DNA of 64,000 bases from Flaccisagitta enflata (GCA_965153355.1 OZ231126.1:99386001-99450000), one strand, 5' to 3'. Numbered from the stretch's first letter, positions 12,536 through 25,578 are shown. The notes: generated by a model from the sequence alone, not told the origin. Numbers and translations are program-made.

Positions 12536-13574
12536 TCGCCCAAGGGCAATATGTAGTCAGCGATATCCGTTGCCCTGCTTTGAGTGATTCTGAATTTGAG
12601 TGAGGGGAAGCAGGGCAGCGGCCCCAAAGGAGACGAAGTCCTGTAGAACACAGGGGGACTTTCGTTCGTCCTACCTGAAGAAGTGGATGAGATGCTATAG
12701 AGGGCTGACTGAAGGCATTCAAGAGCCTAAACTGAGGTCTAAGAAGGGTATGATTTTCTAATCAATATGGCTAGTGTCAGTTCTTCCACCAGTACATTAG
12801 TAATCTTTGATTGTTACTTTTGTAAGATATTTTGTGTATACTAAATGGCATAGGACTGTCCGACCCTATGCTAATGAGGTATGCAGTCAGGCTGATAATT
12901 TTGCCAGGTAAGCATTTTGTTTGTCATTAGTAAAGGATAGTTGTGAGCAATCCGGAGTAAACACCATTGAAAGCTTGCAAGGCTTTCATCCTTTGTAAAT
13001 TGGAGAATTCTGGCCTCCTTTTGTAAGGGCAATGTTGTTTCAACTTTCATAAGGCCGAGAATGCCGATTGGAAGCTTGAGAGGGCTGACTTGAGGCTTGA
13101 AAGAGCTGGATTAAGGCTTGAAAGGCCAGAGGACTGATTTGAAGCCTGGGAGCAATAAATTGAGGTTTAGATGGCTGATTTGAGGCCTGAGAGGCCTAAT
13201 TTGAGGTATGAGAGTCCAGGTTTGAGGCCTGAGAATTTGGATTTGAGGCCTGAGAAGCCAGATTTGAGGCCTGAGAGGCCAGATTTGAGGCCTGAGAGGC
13301 CAGATTCGAGGCCTGAGAGGCCTGAGAGGCCAGATTTGAGGCCTGAGAGGCCAGATTTGAGGCCTGAGAGGCCAAATTTGAGGCCTGGGAGGCTGGATTT
13401 GAGACCTGAGAGGCTGGATTTGAGGCCTGAGGGGCCAGATTTGAGGCCTGAGGGGTCTGATGAAGGGGGGGGGACTAACGAACGAACGGACGGACGGACG
13501 GACGGACGGACGGATGGATGAATGAAAGTCCCCCTGTGTTCTACAGGACTTCGTCCCCTTCGGGGCCGCTGCCC
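12536..13574 (+). mobile_element. M-type element with minisatellite and GGAC array
   Basis: It starts with the GTCGCCCAAGGGCAATATG and GTTGCCCTGCTT modules, then an end sequence GGGCAGCGGCCCC...GTCCTGTAGAACACAGGGGG at about 12616. Its reverse complement closes the element at 13574, giving ~58-bp inverted repeats. The interior holds single-copy DNA, a 21-bp GAGGCCTGAGAGGCCAGATT array (13170-13455) and a GGAC array (13485-13512). It is the inverted relative of 8025-8597. Confidence 0.75.
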
Positions 13575-13706
13575 AAAAGCCAAAATCTAGGTCCAAGGGG
13601 CTAAAATGATAGAATTCAGACCAGAATTCAGGTTTTCTAGCCAGATTAGGACCATTTTGCTTGGATTTGGGCTATTTTGCTTGGATTTGAGCCATACAGT
13701 TTAGAT

Positions 13707-13845
13707 TTGGGCCCCAAAGGAGACAAAGCCCTGAGGATGAAGCTGGGGGGGGACGGACGGACGTATGGATGGACGTACGTATGGACAGACAGATTCCCCC
13801 TGTGTTCTACAGGACTTTGTCTCCTTCGGGGCCGCTGCCCAAAAA
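13707..13845. mobile_element. short M-type element
   Basis: A degenerate left end (GGGCCCCAAAGGAGACAAAG) and a good right end (CCCCCTGTGTTCTACAGG, then TTCGGGGCCGCTGCCC) enclose a short GGAC/GTAT array. There is no minisatellite. Confidence 0.65.
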
Positions 13846-15207
13846 CGGCGTAATTGTCCTGGGCAACGGCGTATATGTCCTGGGAAACGGCGTAATTGTC
13901 CTGGGCAATCCCCATAAAATTAGAAATCCGATACAATAATTTTGTACAAACAAAGAAAAAAATCATAAATTCAAAGAGCGATGAGATATCGGTAAGAATA
14001 CCGGCAGAACGAGTGTAAATGTCCCATATTTCCAGACTGTGTTCAGAGCCAACAACGCTATTGTAAACATGGCAATTCCTTCTTCCTCGGGCGTCTTGGC
14101 ATGCCCCAAAGGCCCCCCTGGGCGAATCCCCAGCATCCCAGAAAATGCTTCCTGGCATTGATTTGCGAGAATATCTTCCTCCAGCAGTCATGAGTCCCAG
14201 TAATCAGTGATCAGGCCCAGTATTCTCCGTTTCAATCAATTCAATCAATTCAATTGAGTGTTTCAAGGCCCTTCTTGTTTAACTCATCTTTTTTTTTCCC
14301 TTTAGAGTATAGAATTCTAAATATTGCCCAGAATAAAGTTATCGGACCATGAGCTGGTTTGTCCGTTCGTTGGTGGTAGTTTTGCTGATTAAGATAGCTT
14401 GATTCTCCATAGCACTTAACTTTCAGTATGGTTGTTGTTGTTTTTGTAGGAAATGCCCCGAGTTTCCCGGGGGCGCTGCCGCAGCAGTCACAGGTAAAAC
14501 TGCGAGGCGGAGAGCTGTTAGAACCCCAAAGGGGTCAGATGGAGTGCTGCAAGAGTACTCCGAGGAGAACTACAAGCAGACTCCGAGGAAAAAAGCTAGA
14601 ATTATACCAAATACATGTTAATTGTTTGATTAGTTTACTTGTCTCACTTTTAGTTAAAGTATCGTTGGGCAGAAGCAATGAGAATGAGAGATGAGAGGTA
14701 GAAGATAAACTGGAAGTAAAGGGCTTGACATCAGAGAGAAAAAAGATGCAGTGTCAGAGGTATGGTGTTTTTCTTTGATCTTCCCTGGTTAATTGTTGCT
14801 TTTTGGTGTTCCTTTTCGCTTCTTTTTCTTTATACCAAACCTACACTAATTGATTTGCATTTGAAAAGACATGTCTAGCGTGCAAGTTTCTCAAGATACA
14901 AATCTGATAATGGAGTACAACCATTATCAATCGAGATATTACATAGGCATTATCTAGATAATAAAAATGCATTATTCCCGATGCAAAAACCCCTCATGTA
15001 AATAATGGATGATTCATAACTACGGGAGCTCTTCTCTAAATACCTTTCACGGGCCCATTCCAGATATGTTTATCTTTTTTGTCATTTATGTTCAATTCGT
15101 GAAGCTGCTCTGGATTATCATGGATAAGTCATAAGCCGTGTGTAAATACCTCTAGATATTACAAAATTGTTGAGCCATATAAAACGTAATCGTTTCCTAT
15201 TTTATCA
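13846..15207. other. gene-free stretch
   Basis: It contains a small triplicated AACGGCGTAATTGTCCTGGG unit (13850-13910) and an ATTCAATCAATTCAA tract (14230). I can support no gene. A small open stretch around 14060-14170 is not recognisable. Confidence 0.4.
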
Positions 15208-15379
15208 TTTTTTAGTCGCGGACAAGCGACTCTATAAGAGGCTTTGTCCGTCCGTCCGTCCGTTGGTCGGTCGGTCGGTCGGTCGGTCCGTGGTGATCGA
15301 GTTGGGAAGTGTGAAAACGCGCATTTCCGCCCCTGCCCACCCGTCCGCGACTGGTATTGGCCGTTTATCCGGCCTTGTT
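15208..15379 (-). mobile_element. H1 element
   Basis: TTTTTAGTCGCGGACAAGCGACTC, CTATAAGAGGCTTTGTCCG, GTCC/GTCGG array, GCGCATTTCCGCCCCTGCCC and a GTTTATCCGGCCTTGTT end. The subtype with the gamma-like AAAACGCGCATTTCC body also occurs at 52312. Confidence 0.85.
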
Positions 15380-16157
15380 ATGTTCAATTTATGTTGCTGC
15401 TATCATTGCATTAGTCATCAAATGCGTGCCAATTTCTCCAGATGCCAATCTGATATCCTATTACAATCATTAACATAACTTTTTGAGCATACTACATTAC
15501 CAATAGAGCAGTCGTAAACCTTTGCATGCTTTTCTGTCTTACATTAGATTAAAATTACTGCACTTTTTCCCCACAATGGTCACCGTCAACTCATCTGCTT
15601 TTCTTTTACAACAGGGCACTATTACTTACTACCTATAACAGCTTTAGATTATGCTAAGTTGGCTTCGAGATAGAATTTTGATTTTTTTCTTAGTGAGATT
15701 TTTAATCTACATCAAATTTTCTTCGAATCTAGTGTAAACTCAGAATTCTCAGTCAATTCGTTTAGAAATGGTGCAAGAAAAGGTAAAAACATTGCCTTTT
15801 GAAAATCATGAAAAAATCATATTAGTATTTTTTACTAACAGTATACAACATCTTGCGGACAGATAACAGTGTCAAAAGGTTCAAGTCAGTCACGTCCTCC
15901 CATTGGTTGAGATCATTGGCAAAAGAAGTAACAATCTTATTCTCAAGTCCCGACTTATCGCTTTTGGTTACCCATTGTTCTGGTAAAAACTGGTCTTTGA
16001 AGCATAGCTATAATCTTTTTTCTCGGCCCCATGGTAGTCAATTGGAGAATATGATTTTAGATGGTTATGGCATTGATGTAAATCGGAATGAGACAGAAAT
16101 TTGGTCACAGCTCCCATCAAGGCTGTATCTAAGAGGGGAACGTTAGAATTCCATGAA
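15380..16157. other. gene-free stretch
   Basis: A 97-codon open stretch at 15853-16146 has no recognisable motif and begins at a non-ATG codon. I regard it as chance, though an orphan exon cannot be excluded. Confidence 0.35.
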
Positions 16158-16387
16158 ACAAGGCCGGATACACGGCTACCCCAGTCGCGTGCGGGTGGAC
16201 AGGGGCCATATTTGAGTTCACTTCATCATTTGGGCAGGAGTAGTGAGGCCAAAGAACGCAAAAACCCAAAAAAAGTAAAGTGTGACGGACGGTCCGACGG
16301 ACCGACGGACCGACGGACCGACGGACCGACGGACCGACGGACGGACCGACAAAGCGGGGTGTAGAGTCGCCTAGCACGCGACTAAAG
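16158..16387 (+). mobile_element. H1 element (CATTTGGGCAGGAG subtype)
   Basis: ACAAGGCCGGATACACGGC start, GCGTGCGGGTGGACAGGGGC core, a CATTTGGGCAGGAGTAGTGA block, a pure CCGACGGA array, and a GGGGTGTAGAGTCGC hairpin end followed by ACTAAA. A remnant H2-like head (ACAAGCCCGTTAGGGCAACG) follows at about 16470. Confidence 0.85.
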
Positions 16388-16778
16388 ATTTTTACCCTAA
16401 ATGCGCATTTTGACTCGAATCTAAATGATTGTGCAGGGTTTGCATGAAAATCAGGACTGGGTCTTGAAACAACAAGCCCGTTAGGGCAACGATGCGTCCT
16501 GATCTGAGCTCTGAGTAGAAGGAATTTTGTGGTTATTACTGGACTTATAACACATGGTCCACATTCAGGCGGAAAATGTGTGGATATGGTCCACATAGTA
16601 AATGTAACTACAGTAACATGAAATTTACACTGAAGATAGCTAATTAGTAGTATTTTTGTGTAGTAAAAAGATTTGATTTTGATTCAATTCATAACAAGTC
16701 ATCCAAGGATCGCAGATGGTCAGAGGTACCCGATGCCCTGCTTGGAGTGATTAGCTAAAGAAGTGGAGTGAGGGCAGG

Positions 16779-17148
16779 GCAGCGGCCCCAAAGGGACGAT
16801 GTCCTGTAGGACACAGGTGTGAATTTCCATATGTCCTGTGAGGGTATATTTGAGGCCTTAGTAGCAATTTTCCATGATATTCAATGGGAATTTTGCATTT
16901 TTTTTTCAATTTCTTGTCAATTTGCCATATTATTCAATGGGAATTTCACATTATTTTCATTTTTCATCAATTTTCCATGTTATTAAATGGGAAATATGCT
17001 TCTTTTTGCTTTTTTGAAAATTTTCCATGTTAGCCAATGGGAATTTGAGCCTTGAGAAGCTTCAGGGGGGGGTATGTACATACGGACGGACATATGGAAA
17101 TTCACCCCTGTGTCCTACAGGACAATGGCCCTTTGGGGCCGCTGCCCA
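16779..17148. mobile_element. M element with clean inverted repeats
   Basis: The best-preserved M termini. GGGCAGCGGCCCCAAAGGGA then GTCCTGTAGGACACAGG and GAATTTCCATATGTCC at the left are matched inverted at 17090-17148. The interior is a ~75-bp repeat around TTCCATGTTATTCAATGGGA. The upstream module GGTACCCGATGCCCTGCTTG (from about 16711) is present only on the left. Confidence 0.82.
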
Positions 17149-18500
17149 AAAAGCTTATTTCGGCCATACTATTTAAATGGCAATGTCAAAATGTTACTGA
17201 TTTTTCCCACGACTATGTTTTCAAGGAGAGGCAAAACATTCACAAATTTGAAGGTTAGAGTATCAAAAGCTAGATTGAGTCTCAAGGTGCACAGTTCTTG
17301 GCCCGTAGGATGGGCGATGCTAAATTATATATAAGTTGAATGATGTGGCAAAAAGCACAGTTTTGTAATTGCAGCAGTTGAGGATACACTAGTTTTTTGT
17401 TTTCCAAGGTATAATCAACAGCGTAAGACGCAACTACGGCTTATGATGTCCCAACTTAATCAAATAAAGCTGATGAGTTCAGTAAATGATGTTTTAGAGC
17501 TTTTGACAGCAATACTGACCCTCAATCCTCAAGATATCCTAGTTCGCCTAAATGTGGACCTTGTGTTAGAAAGACCCTCTTTGATTAAAATTTTGAAGCC
17601 TACTTTAGTTGAGAGTACACTACGCTTCACTAGAAGGCATCTCAAGGGACTGGTTGATTTGATGCCTTCTAAGCGGGGTGCTTAAAAAACACCCTCACAG
17701 ATGAGCAGTTATGCTCACTGATATGCTTTTTTGTATCTGCTTTCTTAAATATGTATCAAAATATCTATTCATTTATCACATTTAGAATATAAAAAAAACT
17801 GAGCTAAATGAGCTAGAATCCTCCAAAACACCCTCACAGATGAGCAGCTATGCTCATGAACATGTTTTCGTGTATTTGCATGCTCAAACAAACATAAACA
17901 CACTTCTTTTTTGATCCTACTTAAAATCATAAAAAATCGAAAAAAATTAAATTCGCAATTTTTGTAAATAAATCTTTGAAAAATCATAACGCAAAAAATA
18001 TTTGTTGTAGAGCATTCTGCTTGGCGCCAAATGAAAGAGAATTATTGAATTTACTTACCCTATCAATTTCATTGGAGGGCCCATTCGGTCGGTGGAGATG
18101 CATAACTTCCCCATAAGAAAATGAAAACCCTGTTTCTCTCGAATATGTCAAAAAGTCGAAGACTGACTTCGACTTTTTTCCCGACCATAACTTGGTGCTG
18201 GTTTTGAGACAGTGCATAAAAACTATGACCATTCTAAATCTTTGATTCAAGTCGTTGAACGAAATTCTAAAAGTCTAGAAGTTATGTTGATTTGAAAAAA
18301 AGTATCAAATTGAAATCTGCCAGGTATGATTTTTTTACTAATTTAAATTCATGGACTAAATGACCTTGTTTGATTACCATTTCTAAACGGATTGACTTAA
18401 AACGGTCTGCTTGGCCCAATTTTGTAGATATTAAGTCATATTTTCATTTTCTCTTAATTTTTTCTTAGTTTCCTTTTGTTAGATATGTCTTTTATGCTTT
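17149..18500. other. gene-free stretch with a 60-bp direct repeat
   Basis: AACACCCTCACAGATGAGCA occurs at 17689 and again at 17825 with about 40 more similar bases. An 80-codon open stretch ends at 17685 (LVDLMPSKRGA) and could be a terminal exon of something unrecognised. Otherwise I see nothing. Confidence 0.4.
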
Positions 18501-18502
18501 TA

Positions 18503-19113
18503 CTATCTTGGAAATAAATATACGGACAGCTTGAGAAAAGTTAGCCTTTTCATTCATAAAATGAAGTATATGCCTAAATCATTAAATTTTTAGTCATTAT
18601 ATGGTATTTTGATCTATCAAGAGCTTCTGTTCTGACTTTGTATGGGATTTGTCTATGACTTTTCATCTTGAATCCATGTATCCTTTGCCTCTCAAAAAGC
18701 AACAAAAAAATCAAAGAAACTGTTTTTTTTATTTTTTATCATTAGATAATATCAGGGCATTATAATTGACTGCAGTCCTCAATTTTTTCAACAATCAAAA
18801 AATTTGTCAAAAATATGATCTATTGAGATCAAGCAGAATGATTTTGCTCAATCCGTTTAGATTTTAGAGCTATTTCAATGTAGGTTGTCCTTTGAAGATA
18901 TGAACTGAAAACCTCTAAATTAGATTTTGGTAAAATGACAGTTTTCTTCAAAATGCTCTCATTTGGAAACGGATTGAGCTACCAAGCTCTGCTTGGTCTT
19001 GAATTGAAGATTTTTTGTCATAGTTTATGGATCTGCTTTCATTGTTTTATTAGATATGAAAGTTTAGCTGCTATAATCATGGTTAGGTGTCCGTATATTT
19101 ATTTCCAAGATAG
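18503..19113. mobile_element. TA-flanked foldback element (CTATCTTGG type)
   Basis: The left end CTATCTTGGAAATAAATATA is matched inverted at 19085-19113, with TA at 18501-18502 and 19114-19115. About 26 terminal bases match exactly; internal arms are diverged. The terminus is similar to the 1701-2290 element. Confidence 0.65.
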
Positions 19114-19318
19114 TAAAGACAGAACTAAAAGTACAGAATACCTTGACAGATTATGGTGATGCTCACTTCAAACTGTTGTCTTTCTAAACGAATTGAGCCA
19201 CAACTCTTTGTTTAGTCTAGATTTGAAGAACTTTCAAAGATCTTTCAAATAGTCACCAATTTTTAGTAATATCATTGAAAATAAGCCGGTCAAAGTCATA
19301 AAAAGCCGCCGTGTACGG

Positions 19319-19740
19319 TTTTTAGTTGCGTGCTAAACGACTCTATACCCCACTTTGTCGGTCCGTCTGTCGGTCCGTTGGTCCGTCGGTCGGTCGGTCT
19401 GTCCGTCCGTCCGTCGGTCCGTCCGTCCGTCGTCCGTCCGTCGGTCCGTCCGTCCGTCCGTCCGTCCGTCCGTCCGTCTATCCGTCGGTCCGTCTGTCCG
19501 TCCGTCCGTAGGTCCGTCCGTCCGTCCGTCCGTCCGTCCGTCCGTCTATCCGTCGGTCCGTCGGTCCGTCCGTCCATCCGTCTGTCCGTCCGTTCGTCCG
19601 TCTGTCCGTCTGTCCGTCACTACCTTTTTTTGTTTTTGCGGTCTTTGGCCTCACTTCTCCTGCCTTAATGATCACGTGATCTCAAATATGGCCCCTGCCC
19701 ACCCGCACGCGACTGGGGTAGACGTGCATCCGGCCTTGTC
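19319..19740 (-). mobile_element. H1 element with expanded GTCC/GTCG array
   Basis: A minus-strand H1 copy whose tetranucleotide array (19358-19616) reaches about 260 bp of GTCC, GTCG and GTCT units. It ends ACGCGACTGGGGTAGACG and CATCCGGCCTTGT. The PSVRPSVRP-type ORFs are translations of this array. Confidence 0.88.
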
Positions 19741-20206
19741 TTTTTTTGCCCTATGGTAATCAATGATATTTTACATGTTGAGCCAATGTTTGAAGAAAAC
19801 TCCCAACGAGTGCGTGATTCCAATTCCGATGCCGGTATAAATAAAAGTCACGATGGCGATCAAACAAGACCAACGACTGTTCTGCTGAAGTCCACACAAG
19901 GCAAAACACCACGCAAAAATCGCAAATGCAAATTAGCCATGATTTTCAGGAGTTTGATTGTCTTATCTTTAGATATCTCTTTATCCCAAAGATAGTGAAG
20001 TAGTATACAGAAAACAGATCGGATGAGGTAAATTTTCAATAGCTTTTACGCTAGATACTCTTTTGGTCGGTCGGTTGGTCGGCCTGCTCTTTAATCGTTC
20101 GTTGCATTCCTGCTTTTTAGGGGCACTTTGAATCACTTCATCTGCCAAAGAAACCTCATTGGCCTTTCTGCCTTGAAGGTGGTACGTGCATTCGTATCTC
20201 CTACAC

Positions 20207-20432
20207 AACCAGTCGCCCGAGGGCAGTATGTGGTCAGCGATACCCGTTGCCCTGCATTGAACGAAAGGGAAAAAATCCTTAAAAAGACAACAGGAGTACA
20301 TTTGTCCATCCTTTTGGCCAGAGGGTGTTGATTTAGGGCCCGTACTTAGAGAAATATTGAATAACAAATGAACGAACAAATGAAAATCCCAATTTGTTCT
20401 ACAGGACTCCGTCCTCCTGGGGGCCGCTGGCC
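20207..20432 (+). mobile_element. short M element (both end modules)
   Basis: GTCGCCCGAGGGCAGTATG and GGTCAGCGATACCCGTTGCC at the left, and TTCTACAGGACTCCGTCC then GGGGGCCGCTGGCC at the right. It lacks any tandem array, so it may approximate a minimal M unit. Confidence 0.65.
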
Positions 20433-20821
20433 AATAATTCAATATTTTCTAGTAAATTTCAAAACGTATATAGATGTATATAAACAAAGACGTATATAGA
20501 TGTATATAGATGTATATAGATTTATATACTTTAATAAAAGGATTCGATCGGCCTTTGGTGTCTAAAGAGCCTGTTTCATGACCAATGCCTGTTTCATGAC
20601 CAATCGAACGTAACGATTTAAACATTGTCTTTGGATCTCTGTACTTGTCTTTTTGTTTCCATCATTAGCAAATGAATTACAAGCAGTGTTTTGATGCCGA
20701 GGCAGAAATTTTATGTGTAACTGTGTCCCGAGTGGCGACCACCTCGACATCGAACTTGTCTTAAAGAATCATCCTAATTGCCTTTCAACTCCTTTGATTG
20801 ATGAAATATGCATTTTGGAAT

Positions 20822-20965
<144 letters not shown>

Positions 20966-21191
20966 CGTTCTTGTCTGACGTGAAATGTTGTTGGATGAAT
21001 GACAGCCGCAACGAAAGTATATACGATTAAGAAGGGGGCTTTGTGACTGGGATTTGGGTTTCAACGTCATTGTCGAGAACTATGCAAAGGATTCGTACAT
21101 CTGCATCTGGACTCTGGAGGGATAAATTGGACTACAAGACTGAAACTTCGACTTTAGAATTGCGTCATGTGGGACTTTTTGGGTTCCTTTT

Positions 21192-21193
<2 letters not shown>

Positions 21194-21276
<83 letters not shown>

Positions 21277-21285
21277 AAAAAGGAT

Positions 21286-21360
<75 letters not shown>

Positions 21361-21425
21361 AAAAAAAGAAACAAAGAAACAAAGAAAGAAAGTAAGAAAG
21401 AAAGAAAGAAAGAAAGAAAGACAGA
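21194..21425. repeat. (GAAA)n microsatellite
   Basis: A near-pure GAAA array with a few A-run and GATA interruptions. Confidence 0.97.
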
Positions 21426-21506
21426 AATAGTAGTAGAGTTTTATATTCATAAAATATAAAGACAGTGGGGAAACATCGCAAACCTCCCAGATTATCAAGT
21501 TGTATA

Positions 21507-21850
21507 CCGTATTTTTTCTATTTAGCGCCCCGGGCGCTTTTGAAATTAGAAAATGATATTGCCATTTTACCTTCCAATTAGCGCCCTCTTTCAACTTAAA
21601 AATATATAGTCATCTAGTGGTTTTCCCAAAGAATGCTTCTTGAAATTTCAGAATTTCAAGAAAAACTAATATCAAGGGATATTTTTTGCCTATTTTCCAC
21701 GTAAGTACTGAAAAAAAGCACTGAGAAAAGCCTAATCTCTCTATGCACAACAATCATTTACCTCCTAATCTTTTAACAAATCACTGATCTGAGGAGCAAA
21801 AAGAGGGGGGGCGTTAATTGGAGGGGGGGCGATAAATGGAAAAAATACGG
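21507..21850. mobile_element. TA-flanked MITE (CCGTATTTTTTC ends)
   Basis: The left end CCGTATTTTTTCTATTTAGC and the right end (reverse complement CCGTATTTTTTCCATTTATC) are flanked by TA at 21505-21506 and 21851-21852. A CGCCC block follows in each arm. It is about 344 bp with no ORF; the TA target suggests the Tc1/mariner superfamily. Confidence 0.82.
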
Positions 21851-21950
21851 TAAATGCAATATTTGCAAGACATAGCTTGATACAGATCGTAAGTTTACGC
21901 GTCCAAGGTATTAAAAAAAAAAATACAAACATAACAACAATTTGCACATA

Positions 21951-22561
21951 CCGGGTCATCAGCCTGAGATGCCGGATTCTGTTAAGCTTATACTTGGAGA
22001 TGCCACATATATTGGATTTCATACTGATTGTGTCTTAAAGAGCATAGATTGACGTTTTTTGTATCAAAATTTCATCAAAATTGGTCAAGTAGTTTGAATT
22101 TTACAAGTCTTTGAAGTAAAAACTAATTTTCTCTCAATGGCAGATTTTTCAATAAAAGTCATGAAAGAAAACAGTTTCAAATTTCTCTCTTTTTTGAACA
22201 GTTAGAGCTGGGAACATGTCAACGGTCTAGTATGAAAAAGAAATTGATGTAGTTATATAACTTTGTCAAATCATCTTTTATTTAGGACTAATCATGTGTC
22301 TCTGGCTCAAAATATTGCAAAATGCGACAATGAGGGAAAATGCTGATCCTCCATTTTCCCATCAAAAAACAGAAGTGGCAGAAAATAAGTTTTTTACTTA
22401 AATACATGTAAAATCTAAACTACTTGACCGATTTTGATGAAATTTTGATACAAAAAACGTCAATCTATACTCTTTAAGAGACAATCAGTTGGAAATCTGT
22501 GATATGTGGCATCTCAGAGTAAAAGCTTAACATTATCCGGCATCTCAGGCCGATGACCCGG
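21951..22561. mobile_element. TA-flanked foldback element (CCGGGTCATC ends)
   Basis: Arms of about 300 bp read CCGGGTCATCAGCCTGAGAT at the left and the reverse complement at the right, with TA at 21949-21950 and 22562-22563. Inner blocks such as TTTCATCAAAATTGGTCAAG also match inverted. It sits just beyond the 3-prime end of the retrotransposon. A sibling lies at 44337-44882. Confidence 0.82.
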
Positions 22562-22626
22562 TAGAATGTGGAAATCATGAGCATGAATAAAAAGCAACGA
22601 TAATAATTTAGTTCAGCCGATGACTA

Positions 22627-24940
22627 TTAAAAAGCGATGAGAGGAGGCGGGCTGACCCACGTGGGCTCCTTACGGTCTGCAAAAAGACTAAAGGAAGTAA
22701 GGAGAGCCGCTTTTGAACCGTTTTTCAATAAGAGTTTTGTTGCACCTTTCGCGTCATCACAACATCTATAGGCAAAAGCTTTCAAACGAGCGCGGTTTTG
22801 TAGAGTCACTTGGCCTCGAGCAGAAACTTCTACAGAAAAAGTAAACACTTTGTAAGATCTAGACAGATCAGCAGAAAGAGGCGCATATTTTTCCTCCTTG
22901 AATGAATGACTGCGATAGATATTTTTGTCCCAAGGACAAGTAAGTTCAAAAATGATGGCGATGCGCGACGTTTCATTGACAATGAAAATATCAGGCCTGA
23001 GACTAGTTACTAAAATGTGGGGGGAAACAGTGCCACCGTGAGGCGCCTGATAACCGGGCATATCAGAGAACAGAGTGAAACCATCTAAGAGGCGCGGGTG
23101 CACCATGCAATAGAGGATAGGACCGAGTCATGGCGCCAAGTGTAGCGGCCCTGATCGAGAGAAACGCTGCAGTTTGAAAAATGTGCGCGAGCGTTTGAAT
23201 GTTATCACAAAATGGACATCTGTCACTGACACGCTTACCCCACCTCCTTAGATTATCAAAAGAGGGCAGAGTGACCATTCCGGCATTTATGGCAAACTTC
23301 AGAACACCCAGAGGAATATCCCACATATAGCTCCTCTAAGATATATTGGACCCCTCTTCCATTAACAACGCAAAATAGTCACCCTGCATTACATAGTGGC
23401 TAATCTTCTCCTTCCAAAAATCATTCACTTCCTGCTGTACCCTTGTCTGGATTTTCCTCTTTAGTTGTTTCCGCGGATCCGGCCGACGAGGAGGGGGTGG
23501 AGGAGGAGGAGGAGCCGGCGCCTGAGGGGGAGGTGTCGATGGCAAAGGGGAGCCATCTGAGGAGGGAGGGGTGGAGGGGGAAGGGGGGAAAGAAGGAAGG
23601 ATGCCGGGCAAGGAAGCAGGGAGAGGAGAGAGGATCCCCTCAACGTCGAGCGAATCCCAACTTGAATGAGAAAGATCCAAGGCATTTCCTACCGCTTCGG
23701 TCGAAACATCTTCACCAACTACCGGAGCGACCACCTCCTGAAGAATCCCTTTAGCGTAGACGGCCGAGGAGAATTTGCGTAGCCACATTCCCTCTCTCTC
23801 CTCCTTTGAATCCAAAGCATGTTGGACGCGCGTGTCACTGAAAGAACGAGCATCAGAAAGATTCAATGTACGACATTCCCTATATAGATGGCTCACCGAC
23901 TTTATATTCATACCATGAGCATCATGAACTAGCGCCCACGATGCACAACGAGGAAGACCTAACCATTTTTTTAGAAATCTATGGGTAAGGTCGTCAAGAG
24001 CCTTTAATTGAGTACCATGGAGATTGTGAACGGAGAGAACATAGCGAATCGAGCCCAAAAAATAATCGGCATAAATTTTCGCTTTATACTCATTACGAAT
24101 TAAAAGCTGATCAATATTCTCCAACTGACCACTCAAGCGATCCTGAATTACCGTTGCCACTGAGGTGGCCGAAAAATCAAATGTATATATTCCACCCAGA
24201 AATTTATGGCACCGATCATGCAAAATTGAACCAATCACAGAGTCGCCAAGCGAAAAATCGATTTCAACAGACCTACCAGCCCTGACGGACAGAGACCTAC
24301 ATTTTCGAGGTTTCAACTTCAAACCCACAGATTTGGTTAGGTCCTGCAGACGGGCCATCAATTTCCTGTGCTTTCTGACATCTCGAGTGATCAGATTGAA
24401 GTCGTCGGCAAAAGGCAATGAAATATAAGACATACCATCCAAGCAGTATCCGACGTCTTCCTCGAACTTAAGTAAATCCTCAATGACTGGATTGAAGCAA
24501 ATCAAAAATATAATCGGGCTAAGTGGATCCCCCTGAAAAACACCCTTATTAAAGGAAAATCCCTCAGAGACCCATTCAGAAGTGCGGATTTTTCCTTTTA
24601 AGTTCCCATAAAGAGAACAGATATAATTTTTGACATTAACGGGGATATGCATCCGATCCAAACAGATTGGAATTAAATCATGTGAAACACTTCCAAATGC
24701 GTCTTCAAGGTCAAACCAAGTTACATGAACCGTCTTTTTATTATGTTTAGCGTGACCAATGATCTCTTGCATAACTATATTATGGTCCTGGCAGCCAGTG
24801 ATTCTATTCAAAAAAGCCTTCTGAACTTTGTTATCAATGTAGCCACTTCCAACCAAAAAACCACAAATTCTCTCGCTAAGAATCTGATGAAAGAGTTTAC
24901 CCACACATGAGGTCAGAGCAATTGGACGAAAATTGGATGG
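22627..24940 (-). pseudogene. R2/NeSL-type non-LTR retrotransposon, RT and endonuclease part (broken)
   Basis: The minus strand encodes a reverse transcriptase continuing from 26741 across an insertion. NFRPIALTS, the motif-A region WFDLEDAFGSVSHD, motif B QGDPLSPIIF and motif C FADDFNLI are all visible. A proline-rich linker, a CCHC-type knuckle (CPFCDNIQTLAHIF, final Cys not in place) and a restriction-like endonuclease signature (PDIFIV, then FELTCPWDKNI and KYAPL) follow. This order and the C-terminal PD-(D/E)xK-like nuclease are known for the R2/NeSL/R4 group. The copy is dead: an in-frame TAG lies at 23336-23338 and a frameshift lies between 23063 and 23106. Confidence 0.88.
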
Positions 24941-24948
24941 TTCCCCAG
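24941..24948. repeat. 8-bp target site duplication (TTCCCCAG)
   Basis: The identical 8-mer borders the other side of the insertion at 26733-26740. Confidence 0.9.
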
Positions 24949-25401
24949 TAGGTTGGACGAAAAACCACAATCTCGGAAATCTGTCTTGCTTATATAAGTG
25001 AGGCATTCAGGGACATGTACAAGGAAGTTCTTTCAAGTTTTAGGGCCACAGAGTATGGAGAACTGTGGTCGTGCCATCCCCCCCCCCTTCTACAGCTCAT
25101 TTTTTTCTTGGTGCATTTTCCAATTGAGTAATCGCCGGCAAAAGGGTCAAATTCACTTTTCCATGACTTCCTCCTTGTAGAGTAGTAGCAGGGATGCAAG
25201 AGCAAGGATTAAGAGGGTCCCCGGGGCGTTTGAGCAGGGGCAGTTCAGCTTAACAGACTAAAAATGGCCAAAAAATGCTTGGAATTGACTTTTTAGTTCT
25301 GAGGTTCTTAAGAGCAGGCATGCCTTTTTAGTCGTGGATACGCAACTACACCATGTCCTGTAAGTTGGTCCATAGGTTCATCTGTCCGTCCATTGGACAC
25401 A

Positions 25402-25578
25402 TTTTTAGTTGCGTACACGCAACTCTATAAGAGGCTTTGTCCATCTGTTGGTCCGTCGGTCCGTAGTTCCATTGGTCCATTGGTCTGTCCGTAATGATTG
25501 AGTTGAAAAGTGTGAAAATGCATTTCCGCCCCTGCCCAACTGTCCGCAACTGGTATTGGCCGTGTATCCAGCCTTGTT
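25402..25578 (-). mobile_element. H1 element nested in the hAT-like transposon
   Basis: TTTTTAGTTGCGTACACGCAACTC end, CTATAAGAGGCTTTGTCC, short GTCCGTCGG array, CGCCCCTGCCCAACTG and GTGTATCCAGCCTTGTT. A partial H1 head precedes it (25326-25400) and a detached tail follows (25600-25655). Confidence 0.75.

Noticed and set aside
15853-16146. 97-codon open stretch without ATG
   Set aside because: No motif, no convincing splice sites, ends inside single-copy AT-rich DNA next to an H1 element.
17443-17685. 80-codon open stretch ending LVDLMPSKRGA
   Set aside because: Plausible composition but no recognised family and no partner exon; kept only as a note.
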